NCBI RefSeq assembly: GCF_000648615.1
Contig: NZ_JFZC01000041.1
Span: forward strand, 1-64,000
Origin: Sporolactobacillus terrae DSM 11697
GTDB lineage: Bacteria > Bacillota > Bacilli > Bacillales > Sporolactobacillaceae
Length of the DNA: 64,000 bases
Reading direction: 5' to 3'
The translations under genes were made by a program, and so were the position numbers. The notes below the pieces were generated by a model. The model was given only the letters and a program-made list of their open reading frames with translations, ran no database searches and was not told where the DNA came from. Positions 34,229-42,834 of the stretch are shown here, piece after piece. Numbering within the stretch: position 1 is the first letter of the stretch; the number at the start of each line of letters is the position of its first letter.

Positions 34229-35242
34229 ATGAAAAAGTTCGTTGTGCTCATTCTTGTCGGCCTCATGTTCGCAGCCTTGCTCCTTTCCGGCTGTTCCTCA
34301 TCATCAAAAAGCGGGAGCAGTAAAAGCGGCAAAAATCAGTTTAAGGGAACCGTGAAGCTCGGCATTTCATCCTGGATCGGTTTCGCACCGATGTATCTTG
34401 CAGAGGAAAAAGGGTTTTTTGAGAAAAATGGTGTGAAAGTGAAGTTGCAGACCATTCAGAGTGCAAGCGATCGGCGCACCGCGATGGCTGCAAACCGAAT
34501 TCAGGGCTTTTTTACAACGGTCGACACACATGTCATGACAGCAGCTGCTGATATCCCTGTTTATCAAGTATTGGCTTTGGATACGTCGAGCGGCGGTGAT
34601 GGGATTGTTGCCAAGAAGGATATTAAATCGTTCGCAGACCTTAAGGGGAAAAAGGTTGCCATTGATACAAGCGGTGGGGCAAGCTATTTCTGGTTTATGT
34701 ACATGCTTGATCAAAACAAGATGACGATGGATGATGTGAAGATTGTCAATATGAGTGCTGGTGACGCCGGAGCGGCTTTTGTCGGCGGTAAAGTCGATGC
34801 AGCAGTTACCTGGCAGCCCTGGCTGACCAAAGCTGAGAAAACGCCGTTTGGTCATGTTCTTCTTTCCAGTGATAAAACGCCGGGATTAATTGTCGATTCC
34901 CTCGGACTGCGTAAAGACTTTGTTGATGAAAATCCGAAACTGGTTCAAGGGATTGTGAACGCATGGTATGACGCACTGGATTATGCGAAAGCGCATCCTG
35001 ATGAAGCCGACAAGATTATGGCAAAAAGTATGGGGCAGACCGTTGCAGATTTTAAAGCCACAGAACCAGATGTTACTTTCTATGATAAGGAAGGCAATAT
35101 TAAATACTTTGGAACAAAGAGTGATCCAGGTTTGATTTACGATGTGACGGATAAAGCTGCAACCTTCTGGAAAAAGGTCAAGCTGATCAGTAAACAGCCG
35201 AAAGCAACGGATATGATTAACGGTGACTTTGTCGGTAAGTAA
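34229..35242 (+). CDS. NitT/TauT-type ABC transporter substrate-binding lipoprotein (transporter 2)
   Basis: 337 residues. Lipobox LLLSGC (Cys about 20), Ser/Gly/Lys linker, then an SsuA-like fold (VKLGISSWIGFAPMYLAEEKGFFEKNG; DLKGKKVAIDTSGGASYF; KVDAAVTWQPWL). It is related to the transporter 1 binding protein but has a different ligand loop. GGAGGG precedes the ATG at 34229. Its permease and ATPase genes lie downstream after hutU and hutI. Confidence 0.87.
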   Translation: MKKFVVLILVGLMFAALLLSGCSSSSKSGSSKSGKNQFKGTVKLGISSWIGFAPMYLAEEKGFFEKNGVKVKLQTIQSASDRRTAMAANRIQGFFTTVDTHVMTAAADIPVYQVLALDTSSGGDGIVAKKDIKSFADLKGKKVAIDTSGGASYFWFMYMLDQNKMTMDDVKIVNMSAGDAGAAFVGGKVDAAVTWQPWLTKAEKTPFGHVLLSSDKTPGLIVDSLGLRKDFVDENPKLVQGIVNAWYDALDYAKAHPDEADKIMAKSMGQTVADFKATEPDVTFYDKEGNIKYFGTKSDPGLIYDVTDKAATFWKKVKLISKQPKATDMINGDFVGK

Positions 35243-35308
35243 GCGATTTGATGACTCAGCCATTTCAGCGATGGACAGAATCTTTGAATAATAAAGGAGG
35301 CTTTTGGA

Positions 35309-37345
35309 ATGCCTGTTCGACCTGATTCACATTATTCTTTATCGATTTTGGATGAAGGACAGCAGCTGCCTGATTATCCCGAATTTGTCGCCAACATTCG
35401 GCGTGCACCGGATAGAGGCTATGCGCTGAGCCCGCAGCAGACAAGCGTTGCGTTAAAGAATGCGCTGCGCTACATTCCTGAAACGTTTCATGAACAATTG
35501 ATTCCAGAATTTCTTAATGAGTTGAAGATGCGCGGCCGTATTTACGGTTATCGGTTTAGACCTGCAGGCCGCATCTATGGCAAGCCAATTGATGCCTATC
35601 AAGGGAAATGTATGGAGGGCAAAGCGTTCCAAGTCATGATTGACAATAATCTCGATTTTGATGTGGCACTGTACCCGTATGAACTGGTCACCTATGGGGA
35701 GACCGGCAGCGTTTGCCAGAATTGGATGCAGTATCGTTTAATAAAAAAATATCTTGAAAGTCTGGAGGGCGATCAGACGCTGGTGCTTGAGTCCGGCCAT
35801 CCACTTGGTGTTTTTAAAACTAAACCTGAGGCTCCACGCGTTATTCTGACCAATGCACTGATGGTTGGCGAATTTGACAACTTAAAGGACTGGGAGATTG
35901 CCGAGCAGATGGGGGTCGCCAATTACGGTCAGATGACGGCAGGCGGGTGGATGTATATCGGTCCGCAGGGCATTGTTCACGGTACGTATAACACGCTGCT
36001 CAATGCTGGGCGCGAAAAACTGGGGATTACAAATGAAGCAGATCTTTCCGGACATTTATTTATCAGTTCGGGCTTGGGCGGCATGAGCGGGGCTCAGCCA
36101 AAAGCAGTGGAGATTGCCAATGGAGTCGGAATTATTGCTGAAGTTGATCGGTCACGGATTGACACCCGTCTCCGTCAGGGCTGGGTAAATGCAGCATCGG
36201 ATAACCTTGATGAGCTTTTTACGATAGCTAAGAAGCATTTGAATGATAGAACAGCCGTATCTATCGCCTACCACGGAAATATTGTTGACCTGCTCGATTA
36301 TGTGGTTGCGCATGGCATCAAGGTAGATCTACTGTCTGATCAAACTTCTTGTCATGCCGTTTACGAGGGCGGATATTGTCCGCAGGGGCTTACATTCGAT
36401 GAACGGACTACGATGCTGAGTGAAAATCGCGCGCAATTCAATCAGCTCGTTGATCAATCACTGAAACATCACTACGCCTGCATCAAAGCACTTGTTGATC
36501 AAGGCACTTATTTCTTTGATTATGGCAACTCATTTTTAAAAGCGGTTTACGATGCAGGGGTGACCGAAATATCGAAGAACGGCCGCGATGATAAAGACGG
36601 TTTTACACTCCCTTCTTATGTGGAAGACATTATGGGACCGCAGCTGTTTGATTATGGTTACGGACCGTTCCGCTGGGTTTGCCTGAGCGGAAAAGATGAA
36701 GATCTGCGAAAAACGGATCAGGCGGCGATGGCTTGTATTGATCCAAACAGACGGTATCAGGATCGTGATAATTATAATTGGATTCGCGACGCGGAGAAAA
36801 ATCAGCTTGTTGTCGGGACGAAAGCGAGAATTCTGTACCAGGATGCAGAAGGACGGATTGCGATTGCACTGAAATTTAATGAGATGGTGAGAAGCCATGA
36901 GATCGGACCGGTGATGATCGGACGTGATCATCACGATGTGAGCGGGACGGATTCACCGTTTCGAGAAACGGCCAATATCAAGGACGGGAGCAATGTGATG
37001 GCGGATATGGCGGTACAATGCTTTGCAGGCAATGCCGCCCGCGGGATGAGTCTTGTTGCGCTCCACAATGGCGGCGGTGTGGGAATTGGCAAATCCATTA
37101 ATGGCGGCTTCGGTTTGGTGCTTGACGGCAGCACACGTGTGGATGAAATCATTAAGCAAGCAATCCTTTGGGATGTGATGGGCGGTGTCGCACGAAGAAA
37201 CTGGGCGAGAAACGAGCATTCGATGGAAACAGCCATTGCATTTAATCAGAAATACAAGGGGAAAAATTATTTGACGATCCCTTATCTGGTCGATGAAGAA
37301 CTGCTTGCTAGACTGAGCGGAATTGAAGGCACGAGCAATGAATAA
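35309..37345 (+). CDS. hutU: Urocanate hydratase (long form)
   Basis: 678 residues, the long type seen in streptococci and eukaryotes (about 675) rather than the 550-residue Bacillus form. NAD-binding features SSGLGGMSGAQPKA and the C-terminal RDHHDVSGTDSPFRET ... NGGGVGIGKSINGGF are intact. It hydrates urocanate to 4-imidazolone-5-propionate using tightly bound NAD+. AAGGAGG precedes the ATG. It overlaps hutI by 8 bp. A 2-thio- or 2-oxo-imidazole analogue as substrate cannot be excluded. Confidence 0.92.
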   Translation: MPVRPDSHYSLSILDEGQQLPDYPEFVANIRRAPDRGYALSPQQTSVALKNALRYIPETFHEQLIPEFLNELKMRGRIYGYRFRPAGRIYGKPIDAYQGKCMEGKAFQVMIDNNLDFDVALYPYELVTYGETGSVCQNWMQYRLIKKYLESLEGDQTLVLESGHPLGVFKTKPEAPRVILTNALMVGEFDNLKDWEIAEQMGVANYGQMTAGGWMYIGPQGIVHGTYNTLLNAGREKLGITNEADLSGHLFISSGLGGMSGAQPKAVEIANGVGIIAEVDRSRIDTRLRQGWVNAASDNLDELFTIAKKHLNDRTAVSIAYHGNIVDLLDYVVAHGIKVDLLSDQTSCHAVYEGGYCPQGLTFDERTTMLSENRAQFNQLVDQSLKHHYACIKALVDQGTYFFDYGNSFLKAVYDAGVTEISKNGRDDKDGFTLPSYVEDIMGPQLFDYGYGPFRWVCLSGKDEDLRKTDQAAMACIDPNRRYQDRDNYNWIRDAEKNQLVVGTKARILYQDAEGRIAIALKFNEMVRSHEIGPVMIGRDHHDVSGTDSPFRETANIKDGSNVMADMAVQCFAGNAARGMSLVALHNGGGVGIGKSINGGFGLVLDGSTRVDEIIKQAILWDVMGGVARRNWARNEHSMETAIAFNQKYKGKNYLTIPYLVDEELLARLSGIEGTSNE

Positions 37346-38579
37346 GCGAATCGTTCTTCATGCGTCGGAAATTGCAACGCCGACAGGGACAAAAGCGCGT
37401 GTAGGAAAGGAAATGTCCCGGATTAAGACAATAAAGGATGGTGCGATTGTCATTGAGGACGGCATGATTGTTGCCGTTGATACAAGTGATGCGATCATGT
37501 CCCGGTTTGACCTCAATCAATACACGCTCACCGATGCCTCGGGTAAAAGTGTTGTTCCAGGTTTCATTGATTCCCATACGCATTTCATTTTCGGAGGTTT
37601 CAGACCCGATGAGTTCTTAATGCGTTTGTCCGGCAAGTCCTATATGGAAATTATGAAAGCTGGAGGAGGAATTGAAAATACGGTTCAAGCAACACGTGCA
37701 GATACTTTTGAATCGCTCTATAGCAGCGGCCGTCAGCGACTGAATGGCATGGTTCGTTTGGGGATCACTACGGTTGAAGGGAAAAGCGGATACGGACTCG
37801 ATATGGAAACGGAACTACGCATGCTTCGCGTGATGAAACAATTAAATGCTGACCACCCGGTTGATGTTGTGTCCACGTATCTAGGGGCACATGCGATTCC
37901 TCGCGAGTTCAAAACCGACCACCAAGCGTATATTCAGTTTATGATGGAAAAGGTCATTCCAAAAATTGCTCAGGAGCATTTAGCGGATTTCTGTGATGTC
38001 TTCTGTGAAGACGGTGTTTTCTCCATTAATGAATCGCGCCAATTATTAAATAAGGCAAAAAAATATGGATTATTGCTGAAGATTCATGCGGATGAAATAG
38101 AATCAATGGGCGGAGCCGAACTGGCGGCTGAGGTTGGCACGGTTTCTGCTGACCATTTGCTAGAAGCCTCTGAAGCGGGAATTCGATCGCTTGCTGAAAA
38201 AGGAATTGTCGCCACGTTGCTTCCGGCAACTGCTTTTTGTTTGAATAAGCCATTCGCCGGTGCACGCAAAATGATTGATGCGGGCTGTGCGGTTGCTTTA
38301 GGCAGCGACTTTAATCCCGGCAGCTGTTTTACTTATTCTGTGCCGCTTATTTTTGCGCTTGCGGGGATTCACATGCAGATGAGCAGCGAGGAAACGCTGA
38401 CCGCATTCACTTTGAATGGGGCAGCGGCATTGAAACGTTCCGATACGATCGGCACCATTGAATCCGGAAAAAGAGCTGATCTTGTTTTGCTTAGCTGTCC
38501 AAGCTACAAATATCTTATTTATCATACAGCCATGAATTGTGTCCATACAGTAATCAAGAATGGACAAGATGCGTTCTGA
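37338..38579 (+). CDS. hutI: Imidazolonepropionase
   Basis: 413 residues of the amidohydrolase superfamily with PGFIDSHTHFIFGG (zinc site), ATRAD, TTVEGKSGYGLDMETELRML, HADEI, SADHLLE and ALGSDFNPGSCF. It opens the imidazolone ring to N-formimino-L-glutamate. The ATG at 37338 overlaps the hutU stop and follows GGAATTGAAGG; a TTG 15 bases earlier is less likely. Neither hutH nor hutG is adjacent. Confidence 0.9.
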   Translation: MNKRIVLHASEIATPTGTKARVGKEMSRIKTIKDGAIVIEDGMIVAVDTSDAIMSRFDLNQYTLTDASGKSVVPGFIDSHTHFIFGGFRPDEFLMRLSGKSYMEIMKAGGGIENTVQATRADTFESLYSSGRQRLNGMVRLGITTVEGKSGYGLDMETELRMLRVMKQLNADHPVDVVSTYLGAHAIPREFKTDHQAYIQFMMEKVIPKIAQEHLADFCDVFCEDGVFSINESRQLLNKAKKYGLLLKIHADEIESMGGAELAAEVGTVSADHLLEASEAGIRSLAEKGIVATLLPATAFCLNKPFAGARKMIDAGCAVALGSDFNPGSCFTYSVPLIFALAGIHMQMSSEETLTAFTLNGAAALKRSDTIGTIESGKRADLVLLSCPSYKYLIYHTAMNCVHTVIKNGQDAF

Positions 38580-38612
38580 AGAGAATGTTGATCGGAAGGA
38601 GGCCGTGAGGCC

Positions 38613-39431
38613 GTGAGAATGAATAAAAATGGAAAAAAACCAGGTATATCGCTGAAAAGGTTATTTACACCAATGACAAACATCAAGCACAGTTTGTATC
38701 TAACATTAGGAGTCATCGGCTTCTTTGTTGTATTGGCAGTCTGGGGTATTCTGACGTACGGGGGGATGGTTGATCCTATATTTCTTCCTACGCCAACGGC
38801 TACCTATGGAGCTGCCGTTGATCTGTTCACACAACTGAATTTTACTCATGATATATGGGTAACCGTTCTTCGCGTGCTCGTTGGTTTTCTTTTGGCAGCT
38901 GTGATTGCGGTTCCGCTGGGCATCATGCTTGGCACCTATAAGCCGATTGAAGGATTTCTCGAGCCACTCATGTCGTTTGTCCGCTATTTGCCGGCATCTG
39001 CTTTCATTCCCCTTTTCATTCTTTGGATTGGGGTCAGCGAGTCACAAAAAATAGCAGTCATTTTTATGGGGAGTTTTCCGCAGTTAATTCTAATGGTTGC
39101 AGCGGCTACAAAAAGCGTCCAGACCGATCTCATTGATGTATCCTACACACTTGGTACATCGCGGGCAGCAGTCTTATGGCGGGTGATTTTACCGGCTAGT
39201 ATGCCCAGTATTATGGACTCTTTGCGCATGGTGCTTGGCTGGGCCTGGACTTATATTATTGTTGCTGAGTTGGTGGGCGCATCTTCCGGAATCGGATATA
39301 TGATTATTCAATCGCAGCGAATGCTGAAAACATCCAATATTTTTGTCGGCATCCTGATTATTGGGCTGATCGGCCTTATCTTTGATTATCTATTCAAATT
39401 TCTGTCAAAACGATTATTCCCATGGAGCTAA
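38613..39431 (+). CDS. ABC transporter permease, SsuC/TauC type (transporter 2)
   Basis: 272 residues with six predicted helices and the loop DVSYTLGTSRAAVLWRVILPASMPSIM. LTYGGMVDPIFLPTPTA parallels the permease of transporter 1, so the two systems are paralogous. GTG start at 38613, ten bases after AAGGAGG; an ATG six bases further in is possible. It pairs with the binding protein at 34229 and the ATPase that follows. Confidence 0.87.
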   Translation: MRMNKNGKKPGISLKRLFTPMTNIKHSLYLTLGVIGFFVVLAVWGILTYGGMVDPIFLPTPTATYGAAVDLFTQLNFTHDIWVTVLRVLVGFLLAAVIAVPLGIMLGTYKPIEGFLEPLMSFVRYLPASAFIPLFILWIGVSESQKIAVIFMGSFPQLILMVAAATKSVQTDLIDVSYTLGTSRAAVLWRVILPASMPSIMDSLRMVLGWAWTYIIVAELVGASSGIGYMIIQSQRMLKTSNIFVGILIIGLIGLIFDYLFKFLSKRLFPWS

Positions 39432-39446
39432 GGAGGATGAGCGCAC

Positions 39447-40238
39447 ATGAGTAAACCCGTTCAAAAACTCGTGATCTCAAGTCTGTCGAAAACATTTAAG
39501 CAAAAGGAACGGACAATTCAGGCGCTGAGCGAGATCAATCTTGAAGTGAGAGACAAAGAATTTGTTTCAATTCTTGGCGCATCGGGATGTGGGAAATCGA
39601 CCTTGCTTCGAATTATCGGTGGGCTCGAAACACCTTCTGAAGGAACCGTGTTGATTAATGGAAGCGAGATCGTGGATCCAGGTGCTGATCGAGGGATGGT
39701 TTTTCAGTCGTACACCCTTTTTCCATGGTTAACGGTTCAAAAAAACATAGAATTCGGTATGCGTGAAAAAGGAATGCCGGCCTTAGAGCGAGCAAAGATT
39801 GCTGAAGAATATATTGAGATTGTTGGATTAAAGGGGTTTGAAAATGCATATCCTAAGGCGTTGTCTGGGGGAATGAAACAGCGCGTTGCTATTGCACGTG
39901 CACTGGCAAATGATCCTGATGTGATTTTGCTTGATGAGCCATTCGGCGCGTTGGACATGCAGACACGGAGTCTGATGCAGGAACTACTGCTAGATGTTTG
40001 GCAACGATCTCAAAAAACCGTTATTTTGGTTACTCATGATATTGATGAAGCAATTTTTATGGCTGACCGTGTTGTTGTTATGGAATCGCGCCCTGGAAAA
40101 ATAAAAGAAATAATACCAATTGAATTTCCAAGACCAAGAGATTACCATATTAAAACATCCAAAAAATTTCTTGATTATAAGGCGCAGGCGGTTGAATTAA
40201 TTAGAAACGAAACGTTAAAAGGCATGAATGCGCTGTAA
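39447..40238 (+). CDS. ABC transporter ATPase, SsuB/TauB type (transporter 2)
   Basis: 263 residues with Walker A GASGCGKST, Q-loop FQSYTLFPWL, signature LSGGMKQRVAIARAL and Walker B VILLDEPFGALD. It energises transporter 2. AAGGAGG precedes the ATG. It is the last gene of the island, ending 56 bp before the right-hand direct repeat. Confidence 0.9.
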   Translation: MSKPVQKLVISSLSKTFKQKERTIQALSEINLEVRDKEFVSILGASGCGKSTLLRIIGGLETPSEGTVLINGSEIVDPGADRGMVFQSYTLFPWLTVQKNIEFGMREKGMPALERAKIAEEYIEIVGLKGFENAYPKALSGGMKQRVAIARALANDPDVILLDEPFGALDMQTRSLMQELLLDVWQRSQKTVILVTHDIDEAIFMADRVVVMESRPGKIKEIIPIEFPRPRDYHIKTSKKFLDYKAQAVELIRNETLKGMNAL

Positions 40239-40294
40239 GCAGTTCATTCGCAGTAATTAATTAACTAAGTACACTAACAGAAACCTATGGCGGT

Positions 40295-40311
40295 ATCCCG
40301 CTAGGCTCCAT
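40295..40311 (+). repeat. Direct repeat, right end (candidate attR)
   Basis: Exact copy of 20811-20827 (the 3' end of tRNA-Ala), with no tRNA gene attached. Confidence 0.75.
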
Positions 40312-40321
40312 AAAAAAGAAC

Positions 40322-40360
40322 AACGGAGACTTTGCCGATCGGGCAGAGTCTCCGTTTGTT
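40322..40360. terminator. Terminator, probably the original end of the tRNA operon; also serves the minus strand
   Basis: Stem AACGGAGACTTTGCC/GGGCAGAGTCTCCGTT followed by TGTTT on the plus strand; on the minus strand the stem is followed by GTTCTTTTTT. It lies between the right direct repeat and the nitroreductase gene. Confidence 0.85.
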
Positions 40361-40411
40361 TGCCGTTCAAGTGTTCTCTTTTGATCGTTTTCATTTAATT
40401 CCTATATGTGT

Positions 40412-41608
40412 TTAGTGCTTGATTAAATCGATAATGTCTCGACGCATGGATTGCGGGACGGTTTTCGTTGGTGTTCCAATGCGTACGAGCATCTGAATGG
40501 TTTGACCGTTTGGCGCGTATAAATGATGGATGTTCTGATAGGGATCGTGCATCTCCGGATATTCTTCCAATGCCTGGCTGACCGGTTGAACAGCGAGTCC
40601 GAGATGGGCGGCGGTTAGTGTCAGACGGCTGTAGATCATACCGCTTTTTACTTGGCTTGCGCGGCTGTTCTCCTTTGTTGTGATCATTGCATAGGCAGGC
40701 GTGTGATCAAGCGCGGTTCGCGTGGATTGAATCATCAAATCAGCAGAAGCTTTGTCGCTGTTCAGGAATGGAAACAGGGTGATCAAGCCTTGCATGAAGT
40801 AAAGCTTGAATCCGGATGTACCTTGCCCTTCCAAGGAAAATCCGTAACGTGTTTGGTTTTTCTGGTATTCGTTGGCCCGGAAGATTGCTGCGGCTTCATC
40901 CATCACGCGTTTGGTTTGCGCTTCAATCTCAGCGCTATCCATAGCGATTTTTCCGAGCGTTTGCACGTTCTTGCGGTCTTGGTAAACATGCGTTTCAACG
41001 TCTTGTGAATCTCCGAGCGCTTCAATCGCAAGCGTTTGTGCGGCGGTTAACTTTTTTGATTGATAAGCCTCTCGATTTGTATCGGGAATATAGATGCTAT
41101 TAAAGAGCGGAGACGGTTTGGGTGCTGCTTTCTTTAATTGAATTTTGGCAACGGGCTGCACGGTCATGCTGTGCTGAAGATGGTTTTCATCATAAGTGCC
41201 TTTGGGGAACAGGGTGATGGAGACCGAAAAGCCGATGGATTGCCCGGCGACGGCAACATAGTCGAGAAAGGTACCTTGAGTGACCATCAGCTGCCGCGCT
41301 TCAGGATCGGCTTGCAGCGACATGCGTTCTGGGTCGGCGAACAAATAAAAGGTCATGGCATCCTTTTTGTCCAGCTTAATGATCCAGGGCTGCATGTTGT
41401 GCCCGTTGGCTGCGAGCAGACCGTAGGCAGCGAGGCGGATGCGCGGATCTTTAAAATTTTTGGCGTATGTTTTGTCCCAAGGCTGAAGATAGGTTTTCGT
41501 CTGGAAAAGTCCTCCGGCGGCAAACAGGACGACTAGAAAAAGGAAGAGAGTGGCGAGCAGGCAGGCAGCGAGAATCAGCATGTTTTTTTTCACACCTTCT
41601 GTTTTCAT
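40412..41608 (-). CDS. Membrane-anchored nitroreductase-family protein (Acg-like)
   Basis: 398 residues: one N-terminal membrane helix (about 10-33) and a nitroreductase/Acg-like fold with AYGLLAANGHNMQPWIIKLD (about 62-81) and a second region AAHLGLAVQPVSQAL (about 335-349). Most nitroreductases are soluble FMN enzymes; this one is anchored, outside orientation being likely. Its start overlaps the TetR stop by ATGA, so it is controlled together with that regulator. FMN binding and function are unproven. Confidence 0.75.
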   Translation of the reverse strand: MKTEGVKKNMLILAACLLATLFLFLVVLFAAGGLFQTKTYLQPWDKTYAKNFKDPRIRLAAYGLLAANGHNMQPWIIKLDKKDAMTFYLFADPERMSLQADPEARQLMVTQGTFLDYVAVAGQSIGFSVSITLFPKGTYDENHLQHSMTVQPVAKIQLKKAAPKPSPLFNSIYIPDTNREAYQSKKLTAAQTLAIEALGDSQDVETHVYQDRKNVQTLGKIAMDSAEIEAQTKRVMDEAAAIFRANEYQKNQTRYGFSLEGQGTSGFKLYFMQGLITLFPFLNSDKASADLMIQSTRTALDHTPAYAMITTKENSRASQVKSGMIYSRLTLTAAHLGLAVQPVSQALEEYPEMHDPYQNIHHLYAPNGQTIQMLVRIGTPTKTVPQSMRRDIIDLIKH

Positions 41609-42258
41609 TTTAATGAACCTCCGGAATTGTTTCGGATAGAACGCATCATCAGCACAAACGCTTGGTTGATCAGGGACTCAGGTGAGATGGCATGATCGTT
41701 CTCCAAATAATTTTTCTTCAGTTTTGCTGTACGCAGCACGCCGCTCATGGATGACCAGAGGATCATCGCTGTCAGCGTGACATCTTGATCGATTTGAAGC
41801 ACCCCTTCATTTTTACCTTCCTGTAAAAGGGCGGTGAACTTTCCGAGCACAACTTCCCCAAGCGCATAACATTCCTCTTTTGAGGGGTCCGGCACACTTT
41901 GCGTAAAATCAGTCGTGCGGTTTTCATAGGAGAAAATCGCTGAGAAGTACTGCGGGTACATTTTACTGAATTGGTAGAAGGTATCTGCCATATGTCTCAG
42001 GCGTTCAATGACCGATGCGGTCTGAGGGGCTTCATCAAGCAGCGCAATCAACTTTTGGTAGCCGCGGATCATAATCTCGAAGTAAATCTGTTCTTTACTG
42101 GTGAAATAGACGTAAAGGGTGCGTTTGCTGAGGTGTGCAGCAGCACGCAAATCGTCCATCGTAGCCTGTTCGTAGCCTTTTGAGAAAAAGAGTTGTTCGG
42201 CTGCGTCGATAATGGTGGCTTTCTTCCGTTGCTTTTCTACCTCTCGTTTTGACGCCAA
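41605..42258 (-). CDS. TetR-family regulator of the nitroreductase operon
   Basis: 217 residues. N-terminal HTH (about 15-62): ATIIDAAEQLFFSKGYEQATMDDLRAAAHLSKRTLYVYFTSKEQIY. The C-terminal ligand domain is unassigned. The TTG at 42258 is chosen because GGGAGG lies eight bases upstream; the earlier TTG at 42279 would translate through that site. The palindrome at 42284-42308 is the probable autoregulatory operator. Confidence 0.86.
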   Translation of the reverse strand: MASKREVEKQRKKATIIDAAEQLFFSKGYEQATMDDLRAAAHLSKRTLYVYFTSKEQIYFEIMIRGYQKLIALLDEAPQTASVIERLRHMADTFYQFSKMYPQYFSAIFSYENRTTDFTQSVPDPSKEECYALGEVVLGKFTALLQEGKNEGVLQIDQDVTLTAMILWSSMSGVLRTAKLKKNYLENDHAISPESLINQAFVLMMRSIRNNSGGSLK

Positions 42259-42283
42259 TTTTTTTCCTCCCTTTGACAATCGA

Positions 42284-42308
42284 AAAAGTAAACTATTGGT
42301 TTACTTTT
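42284..42308. promoter_or_regulatory. TetR operator candidate
   Basis: Perfect 10-bp inverted arms AAAAGTAAAC/GTTTACTTTT with a 5-bp centre, 26 bp upstream of the regulator start. This spacing and symmetry suit a TetR dimer. Confidence 0.65.
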
Positions 42309-42401
42309 ATTGAATAGAAAAAGCCTGCTCCTGTCAAGAGGAACAAGCATTGTTTGGTTAAAGAATGTGTCATTTATGGTATACTTTTAATGTCTGCAGG
42401 A

Positions 42402-42578
42402 TTATTGGCAGACCGTTTTTGAATGGTGTTGAAACAGTCTTGCGTATTGATTGAGTAATTGGTCAAGACATTGACTGATTCCTTGAATTTTTGGCGAGGT
42501 TAGTGGCTCATCTGCTGCAGCACGTATCATCCTGGTTCTCAGGACTTCGATTTGACTGATAAGTTCTTGCTTGTCCAT
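42402..42578 (-). CDS. Spo0E-family aspartyl-phosphate phosphatase
   Basis: 58 residues of the Spo0E-like family: IEVLRTRMIRAAADEPLTSPKIQGISQCLDQLLNQYARLF contains the SQxLD motif, here SQCLD. These proteins dephosphorylate Spo0A~P and delay sporulation. The ATG at 42578 follows GGAGGTGG. It shows that the organism belongs to a lineage with the Spo0A pathway. Confidence 0.85.
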   Translation of the reverse strand: MDKQELISQIEVLRTRMIRAAADEPLTSPKIQGISQCLDQLLNQYARLFQHHSKTVCQ

Positions 42579-42777
42579 TGGTCCACCTCCAGGCTTTATG
42601 CTTGCTTTAGTATAAAGATTACCCCGAATTGCATAGTTCAAACAAATATGATTCTCTTGCGGATGACCGCCGTATCCTTCCGTTTGATCACGAATAACAG
42701 CACAGAAATAAGGCAATGAATGAGCTGTAAGAATAAGTCGAAAGCACTCATTTTTAATCATTGCCTTGATACAACAA

Positions 42778-42804
42778 TGAAACTTGATATAAGTATCTTG
42801 CGTA
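42778..42804 (+). promoter_or_regulatory. Candidate sigma-W autoregulatory promoter
   Basis: TGAAAC at 42778-42783 and CGTA at 42801-42804, 17 bp apart, 31 bp before sigW. This matches the SigW-type ECF consensus (TGAAAC-N16/17-CGTA). Confidence 0.75.
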
Positions 42805-42834
42805 GTTAATAATGCTTCAAACAGAGAGGTAACT

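Larger units (their letters stand above)
20828..40294. mobile_element. Putative 19.5-kb genomic island inserted at tRNA-Ala
   Basis: Bounded by a 17-bp exact direct repeat of the tRNA-Ala 3' end. The content is purely accessory: transporters, catabolic enzymes and an RpiR regulator. A tRNA-operon-like terminator lies just beyond the right repeat (40322-40360), where the original cluster end would have been. No integrase, excisionase or transfer gene is visible, so the element is probably fixed or its recombinase was lost. Confidence 0.65.

Noticed and set aside
20828-40294. Prophage or conjugative element
   Set aside because: No phage structural, integrase, relaxase or type IV secretion genes are visible; only metabolic genes and transporters.
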